A stretch of 64,000 nt of DNA, from positions 280,372,874-280,436,873 of the forward strand of contig NC_057866.1 in assembly GCF_019393635.1 (NCBI RefSeq), read 5' to 3'. Made by a program: the position numbers and the translations under genes. Source of the DNA: Dromiciops gliroides (lineage: Eukaryota; Chordata; Mammalia; Microbiotheria; Microbiotheriidae). Of the stretch, positions 55,904 to 64,000 are shown piece by piece (within the stretch, counting starts at the first letter, position 1; every line of letters starts with the position of its first letter). The notes beneath the pieces were generated by a model. That model searched no databases and was not told where the DNA came from. It saw nothing but the letters and a program-made list of their open reading frames with translations.

Positions 55904-57316
55904 TGTGGAAATTTATTTTGATTTGGGGACCCTACCTTTAGGCTGAGATTAGAAAGCCTTAGACCCTCAGGGTCTCCCCCCTCCTCCTCAGCTTCAGCTG
56001 AGTGAAAAAGCCCCATGGGCTATACAAGACCCCAGGTCAGACAGCTGGGGGGGAAAAAAAATAAAAGCCCCCAGCTCCCTCTGACCTGAGCGGATCCCGG
56101 ATAGCCTGTGCTGAGGCACGTGAAACTTGGAGCGCCCCCCACCACCACCAGCCGCAGCTCTGGCTGGCGGATTAGCTTGGTCTGTGGGGGGGGGGGGTGG
56201 TGAAAGAAGCCCCGAGATTTGAGTGGAGAGAAGAAAAGGTATATATAGAGCTGGGAGTTAGAGAAGGGGGGGGGGTGATGAGGATGGCTGACTAGAGGAG
56301 GAAGGAGAAAGGAGACGGACTAGAAAAAGAAGGAGCGAGGACGGACAGACTAGATAGAGAGATAAGATTAAGGAGAGAACGGCTGACTAGAGCAAGGAAG
56401 GAGACGGGGAAGGAGACAGACTAGATAAAGAAGGACAGACTAGAGGAGGGAGGCTGACTAGAGCGAGGACGGACTAGATAGAGAGAAAAGTTAAAAAAGA
56501 GGGGGCTGACTAGAGCTAGGAAGGGGGATGGATGGAGGAGACGGACTAGAAAAAGAAGGAGCGAGGACAGACTAGATAGAGAGACAAGCTTAAGGAGAGA
56601 ACGGCTGACTAGGGTAGGAAGGAGACTGGAAGGAGACGAATTAGAGGAAGGAGACTAGGAGAGAAGCTAGACGAGACTCAGGGGTTCAGCCGGACAAGAA
56701 GAGGTCAAGAGGAGGCTGAGGAGACAGCAAAGATTGGAGACTAGAGATGGGTCTGACAAGGTTACAGGCCTTAATACAAACCAGGGAAAGTGTAACATGC
56801 CCTGAGGCCGGAGGCGGCTAAGGCCCTTATTGTATTCAAGAAGTTCAAAGAGCAGCAGGTGCGAAAGAGAGACGAAAGAGAAGAAAGAGACGCAGTGGAA
56901 AGAGACCACAGGAAAGCAGTCAGGTTGTACACTTTATTTCCCTGTATTCCTAATTTTAAATAGTATCCCATAAATAAACTCTGCTTTGATTATTTGGTTA
57001 AGAGGCTTCTTAATCTTTAGTCTATGAGTTTGGGAGCAGTGTGGTGGAACTTTATAAACGGCCCACATTAAATTAACGAAGTCAGGTAGCCAAATAGTCA
57101 ACAGTCCCCAGATTAGTCCTCCAGTCAGCTTCAGTCCCCCCCAAATTAACTTAGTCATTTAAAAATATTTCAACATTTGAATGGCGACCACGAAGGGACT
57201 TATGGCCCAATTATAATTTTTCTAAATTTATCATTTTTCATATAATCATAATTTTTCATAAGTCCAGTTATAATTTTTCCAGGTTAGATATAGTTATTAA
57301 TAATTAATTTTTTTAT
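55904..57316 (+). mobile_element. ERV LTR inserted in CR1/L3, with tRNA-Arg motif near its 3' end
   Basis: The insert starts TGTGGAAATTT and replaces continuous CR1 sequence. Short similar flanks (cttct / cttcc) could be a target duplication. A TATA box, TATATATAG, is at 56240-56248 and AATAAA at 56973-56978, followed by a 'ctctgctttgatt' U5-like start. TGGCGACCACGAAGGGAC lies at 57182-57199 and matches, from memory, 17-18 bases of the complement of a tRNA-Arg 3' end, that is, a primer-binding site. Either the LTR ends near 57175 and a stub of internal sequence follows, or the motif lies within a solo LTR. No viral genes remain. Confidence 0.65.
56286..56660. repeat. purine-rich minisatellite, five units, inside the LTR
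   Basis: Units begin with ggctgactag(ag) at 56286, 56381, 56452, 56504 and 56603, spaced 95, 71, 52 and 99 bp. Within units, 'ggactagaaaaagaaggagcgaggac', 'agactagatagagagaaaag' and 'aaggagagaac' recur. It lies between the TATA box and the poly(A) signal, so in the transcribed part of the LTR. Confidence 0.85.
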
Positions 57317-57520
57317 ACTTCCTAGCAATGAGAATCATCCCAGAGTGCCGAGGGTGCTAGCGAGCTCCCCGTCAGGAGGGGTATCCAAGTACAGACTGGT
57401 TGAGTCCTTGCTTGCTATGTTATGAAGGAGATTTTTTGGGAGGGGGTCGGTGTGTGCAGTGGTTGGACTATGTGGCCACTGAGTCTCCTTCCATCTCTGA
57501 CATTCTGAAGGCCGATGGCA
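57317..57520 (+). mobile_element. CR1/L3 3' region, right part
   Basis: Continues from 55903: 'acttcctagcaatgagaatcatcccagagtg', 'gcgagctccccgtcaggaggggtatccaag', 'gttggactatgtggccactgagtctccttcc'. Confidence 0.7.
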
Positions 57521-58839
57521 TGGCAACCCAGGACGATGCCTGGTAAGTTTTGAGCAATGCCAAGGTTCCAAGGCAAAGGACAGTGTAGGTGCAAACTCGG
57601 GATTTCGAAGGGCATTCCGAATGTGTGGCTGGGGCAGGGGGAATGGAGGGAGGAGCAGGGAGGGCAGAGAGATGGTGTTTACAATGAGGACAGAAAATGG
57701 GTCTATGAGGCTGATGAGAGAGGGATGGAGGTGGGGCAGGTCAGAGACCCTCTGGAGTCCAGCTGGTGGGGAGAGCAGGGGCAGCATGGTGCCACCGGTG
57801 ACCAGCTGGCCTCGGTGCTGGGAGGACCGTGATTCACATCTGGCCTCTGACATTCTGACAGCACGTGACCCCTGGGGACCGCAGTGCCCGGCCTGGGCTG
57901 TGACCCTGTGTGACTACAGCAGAGCAAGGCTGACATCAGGGGAGGCCAGGGGGTTGAGGGGCCACTCACCACACTTAAGTCCCCTCGTATGAGGATGAGA
58001 GTCATTCCAGGCACTGAACCCCTCGAGGAAGGAAGGGTAGCAGCAGCCCAGCTCTTAACTGGGGGCACAGAGGGGCCCAGTGAACCTCAGAGAGTCAGTG
58101 GCAGTGGGGAGGGAGGGAGCATGAAAGGAAGTGTACCTGGAATGGGAGGGATGATCACAGCACCTTGGGCTCTTGATTTACAGCATAGATGGAGACACTG
58201 AGGCCTAGAGCAGCCAAAGGCCTGAGTCTGGGTCCCTCAGCTAAGGATCAGAGGTGAACCGGGAGCTCTCATTCTGTGTGTGCAGGCGGATAAAGGACCT
58301 CCACTCCAGTCCCACCCGGCAGCATTCTAATCCTACTGTGAAGTTCTAGGCCACACTCGGCCTCCTTCCACGGGCCTCAAAATCTCCTTCACTCTCTTCT
58401 AACCCAGGGGAGGCCCTGGGGCGAGCGGGAACCTCCCCCAACCCAGAACATTTGTTTTGTGGAGCCTGTGACCAGAAGCCCAACAGGCACAGCTCTGGAT
58501 CCCAGCAGACCCAGGAGTCCTAGTTAGGGAAAGAGAAGTCAGTCCTTGCAGAGGCCATCCCGGGCCATGGCTGAGCAATGCCCCAAACTGGATCATCTCT
58601 GCAGATCAGCCTTCCTAGGGAATCCTGGAGCGAGCAGAGATCACCTCCTTTTTGCGGGGGCGGGGGGGGTCCCTTCCAAATCTGAAAATGAAATGCAGGG
58701 GGCTGCTGCCCCCCCCCTTTCAGCCACCAGATGAGGCAGGCCCTGAGTCCTCTTGCCTGAAGGGGCCACAATCATGAATAAAAACCAGGGAACAGGACCA
58801 GCTGGCCCTGAGAGAATGACAAACTCTGCAGCAGGCCGG

Positions 58840-59105
58840 TCTCCTTACCAGACTGCCCTCGGCAATCCATGCTCCACAGCGGCCATCACAGGTCTGACCC
58901 CGTCAGTCACTACCCTCCTCCCTAACCCCAGTGGCTCCCTAGTGCCTGCTGGACATTTTCCAGGCTTATGCAGTCCGGCCAAACTGGGCTTGCTGCTGTG
59001 TAACCCCAAGGGAAGCTCCAGCCCCGTGTGCCTTTGACCTCGTCTGTCCCCACACTGGGAATGCTCTCCCTCCTGGCACACAGGGCCTTTCTGGGTCAGC
59101 GGGCA
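58840..59105 (+). mobile_element. L2 LINE fragment
   Basis: Contains 'cacaggtctgaccccgtcagtcac', 'cagtggctccctagtgcctgctgg' and 'ccccacactgggaatgctctccctcctggc'. Confidence 0.55.
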
Positions 59106-59289
59106 GCTCCTCCCCACCCCCAGAGAAGTTCAAGGACAGGACTCAAAACTAGGAAGCCTTGGGCTCAATGCTGCCTTTGAAACATCCTGGCTGTGTGACC
59201 TTGGCCAAGGTCCTTACCCTCTCTGGGGGAGGATTTTCCCAGTCTGGGAGTTTTCTATGCCAATGAACCCACAGCTAGAGTCCCTAGCA

Positions 59290-59410
59290 CGGCCTCTCTA
59301 CAGGCATTCCAAGGTGTGATCTCTTTGAGGGCAGCACCGTCTTGTCTCCTGTGGTCCTAGTACAGCTCTTGGCCACAGAAGGTGTCCAATAAATGCCCTT
59401 TGGTAGAATG
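59290..59410 (+). mobile_element. L2 3' end fragment
   Basis: Contains 'tctctttgagggcagcaccgtcttgt' then 'ttggccacagaaggtgtccaataaatg'. Confidence 0.6.
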
Positions 59411-59699
59411 ACTGGCTCAAGAGAGGAGGCTGCTCCAGGTCTTCTCTTACCAGCCCCTTCCATCCTCTCTTCTCACGTGGCTCTAGGGCACCACTGCCCT
59501 GCTTGAAGAGTCCCAGAGGGGACACTACCAGCCCAGCTGAAAGGTCCACACAATGAGCCTTCATTAACCACCAGCCCCTCGGGCACTGCTTGATAAATAA
59601 AGTGGGGAGAGAGAAGAGGGCAGCAAACTGGCTAGTGAAGGAGCTGGTGACAAGGAGCCCTGTCCTCCCCCCCCCCCATCCAGGGCCTTCATTTGGGGC

Positions 59700-59965
59700 A
59701 CAATCCAGGGAGCCAGGTGGCTCAGTGGATAGAGCGACAGGCCGGGAGTCAGGAAGACTCATCCTGAGTTTAAATTCGACTCAGACTCTTACTAGCTGCG
59801 TGACTCTGGACAAGGCCCTTCCCCCTGTTTGCCTCAGTTTCCTCTTCTGCAAAATGAGTGGGAGAAGGAAATGGCCGAGCGCTCCAGCACCCTTGCCAAG
59901 AAAACCCCCAATGGGGTCACAGAGAGCCGGACACGAGTGCGACTGAACAACCACCACCACCAGGG
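59700..59965 (+). mobile_element. RTE-mobilised SINE (RTESINE1-like)
   Basis: tRNA-derived head ('aggtggctcagtggatagagcgacagg'), body, then 'gggagaaggaaatggccgagcgctccagc...aatggggtcacagagagccggacacgagtgcgactgaac'. It ends in a CAAC/CCA tail. Confidence 0.82.
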
Positions 59966-60234
59966 AGTTGACCTCTGATGATTTGTGGGGGCACGGTATG
60001 ATTTCCCACACATAAAAGGGGGGATGTTTCCCAGACCCAGCCTTCTGGTTCTCTCCTAGTGGGTTTGTGTCCTCTCTCACTTCTCACAAAACCTCCCCGC
60101 CCCCCCCAACCAGGCAGTCTCCCTCAACCCCTCCCCCACAGAATCTTGGGGGCTAAGGGGTGGATCCTCCCCCCGCCATGAAATCTGGCCATTATTCTCT
60201 GCTGAGCAACATTTCCCCAAACTTTTTTGCTGGA

Positions 60235-60380
60235 GAGGCAGAGGAACGTTTGGATCAAGGGTTCAAATCCTGCCTCAAACACTCCTACCTCTGTGACCTT
60301 CCTTTGCCTGGACCTCAGTTTCCTGCTCTGTAAAAGGAGGGGTTTGAGCCCAATGGCCTCTGGGGTCCCTCCGGGCTCTG
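60235..60380 (+). mobile_element. MIR copy
   Basis: Contains 'ggatcaagggttcaaatcctgcctc', 'ctgtgaccttcctttgcctggacctcagtttcctgctctgtaaaagg'. Confidence 0.65.
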
Positions 60381-60578
60381 GCTCTGGGATCTCCTGGGAT
60401 GGAGACAGGGACAGGCTCCCTGCCCCTGTCAGCTCGGCTGCCCCTGCCTTGCTCCCAGCACCTCCAGGCCCCCCCCACCCCATTCCTTCTGCACCCAAGG
60501 GTGGGGGGAGAGGTAAAGGGTTTCCACACAACCTTGGTAGATTCGGGGATCAGTCATCGGAGCTGGCTGCGGACTTAC

Positions 60579-60660
60579 CTCGAGCTGGCCGCTGCCGCCG
60601 GGCTCCCTCTGTGGCCGTGGCTGTGACCGTGACCGTGACCATGGGCTGGGCGGGCCCTGC
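60579..60660 (-). other. TRMT9B: candidate non-coding first exon of TRMT9B (3' part)
   Basis: A strong splice donor on the minus strand, AGCTCGAG|GTAAGT, places an exon end at 60579 within CpG-rich DNA. The TRMT9B coding exon at 32748 needs an upstream spliced leader on this strand, and no better donor in GC-rich DNA was noticed. The 5' end of the exon (the transcription start) is unknown and the end coordinate here is arbitrary. The exon would include a (GGTCAC)3 run at about 60624-60641. An ATG in CCATGG context also falls here, on the minus strand at about 60641, so an upstream ORF is possible. Confidence 0.55.
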
Positions 60661-60952
60661 AGCGATTCCAGGAGCAGAAGGGAGGAGGGCAGGCGGGGTT
60701 TCCAGGCCCAGATCCGGGGGAACGGCAAGGACCAGGATGGATGGCTGGGCCAGGAGGGGCGGACGGATGGATGGACAGGTGGCGGGCCGGAGGGAAGGAG
60801 GCGAGCGGAGGTGGGCGGGGTGGTCTCCACGGTGCGGGGGTGGGGAGGTGGGGTCTTCTCAGAGAGAGGGAGCAGTGTGTGCGTGATGGGTGTGTGAAAA
60901 AGAGGGAGTGTGTGAGTGGGTGTGCGTGGTGGGTGTGTCTTAGTGTGGTGGG

Positions 60953-61107
60953 GCGGGGCGGCTCCCCCCACCCAGTGTTTGCCTAGCAGCTCTCCACCCA
61001 GCCCCTACCTACAAACCCTAACCGCGCGGGGCGGCTCCCCCCACCCAGTGTTTGCCTAGCAGCTCTCCACCCAGCCCCTACCTACAAACCCTAACCGCGC
61101 GGGGCGG
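60953..61107. repeat. perfect 73-bp tandem duplication in the CpG island
   Basis: Bases 60953-61025 are repeated without a mismatch at 61026-61098. The match continues a few bases further (to 61107), giving about 2.1 copies of period 73. Each unit starts gcggggcggctcccccc and ends in cctacaaaccctaaccgc. Confidence 0.97.
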
Positions 61108-61759
61108 GCGCCTGGGCGGGGGCTGCAGCAGAGGCGATGGCCCCGCCCGGCTCGGCCGGGCCCCTCCCTCCTTCCATCTGCCTCCTCCTCCCATCCTTTC
61201 TCCCCGCTCCTCTTTCCTCCTCCCTTTCACTGTCTCGCTCTTGTCCCCCTCCTGCCCTCCTCTTCCACCCTCCTCCTCCTCTTCCCCTTTGCAATGTGAC
61301 CGTACCACATTCCCATCTTCTCCATGGGTCTCTTTTTTCTCCTCTGTAAAATGGGTGGGTTGGCTTATTTGCCTTCTCAGGGCTCCTGCTTGACCCTTAG
61401 AAACTCATTGACTGTGAAATGGCACCAAATTTCCAAAAACCGGATGCAGTCATTGAGTCCATCCATGGGCTGTGAGTGAGGAGGCTGTTAAGATGAAGGT
61501 CCTGTGATATTACTGCACCCAGGGAAATCAAGGCCCCATGAAAAAGACAGAACTATGGAAACACGGGAAAGTGACGCCCAGTCAAGAAAGGGAGACCAGT
61601 GTAAATAAAATAATGACCTGGCGCATCAGGTCAAGCAGGGCTGGGGACGGGAAGGAAAACAAAAGCCCGTGGTTCTAAAGCTGTCCAGTGGAGTTTAGTG
61701 TAACCTGAAGACCACCTGGCACACTACACTAATGGACAGGCAAGCTAGAAGCAGGCCGA

Positions 61760-61945
61760 ATGGAGGCGTTAGCCAGCACTTGAATGGCTACATGTGCATG
61801 ATCTCATTGGTGTCTTACTACAGCCCCAGGAAATCTATAGTACCCTTGGTAACAGGGAGCTTCAAAGGGCTTCAGTCAGGTGCCTATAGTCATGAATAGG
61901 CCTGGAAGACAGGCCTTTCAGAGTCTAAAGCCAGTGCTCTCCCCA
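61760..61945 (-). mobile_element. MIR copy, reverse
   Basis: Contains 'gccagcacttgaatggc', 'catgatctcattggtgtcttactacagccccaggaa', 'gcctggaagacaggcctttcagagtctaaagccagtgctct'. Diverged. Confidence 0.5.
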
Positions 61946-61994
61946 TGTTAGGTGACAACGCCTCCCCACAAAATTAGGAATCCCTCTCCCCCAT

Positions 61995-62105
61995 ATATAT
62001 ATATATATATACACATATATATGTGTATATATATATATATATACACATACACACATATATATACACATATACATATATATATACATATATAAGTGTGTAT
62101 GTGTG
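61995..62105. repeat. (TA)n with CA/TG interruptions
   Basis: Alternating purine-pyrimidine tract of about 110 bp with self-complementary 'atatatacacatatatatgtgtatatat' order, so it can extrude hairpins. Confidence 0.95.
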
Positions 62106-62745
62106 TAGACAGAAAAGTAAAAAGTGCAGAAAGTAAAAGGAAACATTTTTGTGGCTATCATACGAAGGCTGTTATGTCTACATGGTTCTGTCAGGAAAAC
62201 CTGAGTTCAAATTCTCCCTCAGACATTTCTTGGAGAAGCTCATTTCCAGACTTGGGGGTAACCTCATGAGTTCCACAGTGGGAGTTCCTGGGCCCCTCAG
62301 TCAGAAGAAAGCAGCAGGAGGAAGCCCTTCCTTCCATTTCCTGCCCTCTCAGAGGAGTTGATCCCTGCCTGACAGGAGGATGGGTGCAAGCCAAGACATG
62401 GGATTTCAGAAGACACTGATTTCCACAGAGCCATTCACCTCCCAGCGGTGAGAACCCGGTGAAAGTGAAATGTCTCTTGGGCAGGTTCCCAGAATATCTC
62501 CTCTGAACTGGAGAGAGGGTAGCAGGAAGCCCAGGAAGCTTTAGGCCAAGCGTCACCTCAGAATCTTTGGTGCTCTAAGCATTACTCTTGTATGAAGGAA
62601 ACAAATCATTGCCTTTTTCCTGATCCACATTGTACATTGAATAATGTTCTGACTCCCTTTTGGGAACCTTCTGGATTCAAAGAGAAAGCTTGGGAGTGAT
62701 TTCCCACAGGGAATAAAGACCCAGGAATGAGCCAAAGAGCCTGAG

Positions 62746-62914
62746 GGGGCAGTTAGGTGGAGCTGCCAATAAAGCACTGGCCTTGGATTCAGGAAGACCT
62801 GAGTTCAAATTTGACCTCAGACACTTGACACTTACTAGCTGTGTGACCCTGGGCAAGTCACTTAACCCTCATTGTCCAGCAAAAAAAACCCAAACAAACA
62901 AACAAACAATAAAC
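62746..62914 (+). mobile_element. tRNA-derived marsupial SINE
   Basis: Perfect 12-bp target repeats aaagagcctgag at 62734-62745 and 62915-62926. The head is altered ('ggagctgccaataaagc'). Confidence 0.94.
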
Positions 62915-63129
62915 AAAGAGCCTGAGCCCTCCCGGTAGAGGACAGCGGCCCCCAGGAATGAGGCCAAGACGTGTCCGAGCCTGGAAGCCGAGGGACCCTT
63001 CCTGGGAGAGGGCATCCCCAACCCTCGGAAGCCAGCAAGGAAACTGTTGTCAGAGACTGAAGAGACCAAGGGCAGAGACTAGAGATGAAGGTGTCGGGGG
63101 AGGAGTTAGTCTAGCCTTCTCCCAGGCTG

Positions 63130-63400
63130 GCCCCATATTAGCTTGTTAAGCTTCCTTTGCTCAAGAAGCTTCAGCAGTTCCCTATAGCCTTGAGGGTAAC
63201 CTCACCTGGGCTGGCTTTCACAGCTTCCCCTTTCCAGCCCGATCCTGCATCCTGGCTCCAACCGAAGGAGGGTCCCGGGGCTCTCAGGAGAGGACCCCCC
63301 CAGGGCCTTCCTCCATGACTTTGCCCAGGCTGGTCCTGCCCAGTGCTCTGCATTTCCTTCTCTGTGACAACCTGGTAGCCCCCAGTCGAGGGGAAGCTTC
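63130..63400 (+). mobile_element. L2-like fragment
   Basis: Contains 'agaagcttcagcagttccctatagccttgagggtaa' and 'atgactttgcccaggctggtcctgccc'. Boundaries are vague. Confidence 0.45.
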
Positions 63401-63749
63401 TGGCCCCGTTGGGGGCCCTTGAGTTTTGTCTGTTACTCAGGGACCCAGCCCTGAGCCCGGTACTGAACAGACACCCAGTCAATGTTTGGGTCACTGTGCT
63501 CTCAACAATCAAGCCAGAGGCGTCTGTTTGCCCAACCACAAGCGTGCAAACAAGAGTGTTGGGCTGGAGCCCACTTGCACACAGAGGCTCAGACATACTG
63601 AGGAGAGCCAATGATCACATTTTCAAGGTGAGCATTTGCACCTCGGAAATGGCCAAACACGACAGCTCATTGTTTCGTTGATTATCTAGACTTAAGAAAA
63701 TGATAGAGAAATGTTAATAATGTAAATTAATCTTAAAAGTGTATGTGGG

Positions 63750-63883
63750 GGCAGCTAGGTGGCGCAGCGGATAAAGCACCAGCCCTGGATTCAGGAGGAC
63801 CTGAGTTCAAATCTGGCCTCAGACACTGGACACTTACTAGCTGTGTGACCCTGGACAAGTAACCCTCATTGCCCTGCCCCCCC
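63750..63883 (+). mobile_element. tRNA-derived marsupial SINE
   Basis: Perfect 15-bp target repeats aaaagtgtatgtggg at 63735-63749 and 63884-63898. Confidence 0.95.
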
Positions 63884-64000
63884 AAAAGTGTATGTGGGTG
63901 TATTTTTTTGGAGAGCTAATTGTTAAATTAATTGAAGTGCCATTCAATGTTCTCATTACCCGTAAGAAGCCAGTGCCATATATATGCCCACAGCCTGTGC

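Larger units (their letters stand above)
32749..60578 (-). other. TRMT9B: predicted first intron of TRMT9B
   Basis: The extent depends on the exon proposed at 60579. The intron is dominated by repeats, listed separately. Stretches with nothing recognised are 32750-33110, 33270-33950 (L2-like in part), 40760-41440 (purine-rich), 43510-44825, 45012-46660, 47327-48740, 49530-49640, 49860-50980, 51780-52100, 52560-53030, 53290-53780, 57520-58840 and 59410-59700. An additional small 5' UTR exon inside these would not be visible to me. Confidence 0.5.
60550..61140. promoter_or_regulatory. CpG island, likely TRMT9B promoter
   Basis: The block is very rich in G, C and CpG, with many GGGCGG/GGCGGG (Sp1-type) boxes, for example near 60817, 60953 and 61101. 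The surrounding DNA is CpG-poor. It contains the minus-strand splice donor at 60579 and G-runs near 60816-60855 that could form a G-quadruplex. It also contains the 73-bp tandem duplication. No TATA box was seen, as expected for a CpG-island promoter. Whether it is bidirectional cannot be told: nothing coding was seen to the right. Confidence 0.6.
61141..64000. other. intergenic DNA upstream of TRMT9B
   Basis: A pyrimidine-rich (CCTCCT-type) stretch from 61160 to 61340 flanks the CpG island. 61395-61760 and 62100-62733 hold nothing recognised. Further right lie a MIR, an AT/CA repeat, two SINEs and an L2-like piece, listed separately. No exon of LONRF1, the human upstream neighbour, was seen. 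Confidence 0.55.

Noticed and set aside
60227-60886. 219-codon plus-strand ORF
   Set aside because: It lies in the CpG island and a MIR, where GC richness keeps frames open. It overlaps an equally long minus ORF and has no recognisable domain.
1-64000. A new multi-gene biological system
   Set aside because: Only one intact gene and one retrocopy were found. Everything else recognisable is repeat sequence, and no cluster of unassigned coding regions exists.

Overview
This window is nuclear DNA from a marsupial. The evidence is the repeat content: about 28 copies of a young tRNA-derived SINE of the WSINE1/Mar1 type, BovB-clade RTE LINE sequence with its SINE partners (RTESINE1-like), marsupial-type L1 3' ends, and older MIR, L2 and CR1/L3 fragments. 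I cannot fix the species from sequence alone.

Only one protein-coding gene is convincingly present. It lies on the minus strand and spans most of the window. It is TRMT9B (KIAA1456, hTRM9L), a TRM9/ALKBH8-family putative tRNA methyltransferase. Three coding exons (32747-32591, 25618-25445, 20277-19289) join in phase with consensus splice sites and give a complete 439-residue protein. The first coding exon has an acceptor immediately before its ATG, so a non-coding first exon must lie upstream. The best candidate ends at a GAG|GTAAGT donor at 60579, inside a CpG-rich island (about 60.55-61.14 kb). That predicts a first intron of about 27.8 kb. The 3' UTR probably runs to about 17.86 kb.

Layout: 1-17.8 kb is downstream intergenic DNA full of repeats. 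It includes a BovB-type LINE broken by an L1, a SINE and a (GAA)n tract, a degenerate interstitial telomere-like tract, and a 5'-truncated DAXX retrocopy sitting inside an L1. 17.8-61 kb is the TRMT9B transcription unit. Its introns hold a long L1 (34-38.4 kb) riddled with SINEs, a tetranucleotide array, two LTRs carrying a tRNA-Arg-complementary motif, and several copies of a roughly 1-kb interspersed element. 61-64 kb is upstream intergenic DNA.

I found no evidence of a new multi-gene system. The more interesting items are the DAXX retrocopy, the perfect 73-bp tandem duplication in the CpG island, the tRNA-Arg motif inside two unrelated-looking LTRs, the telomere-like tract with a 107-bp higher-order period, and a SINE double insertion that left three copies of one target site. 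Repeat family names come from recognising consensus features by eye; no database search was run.
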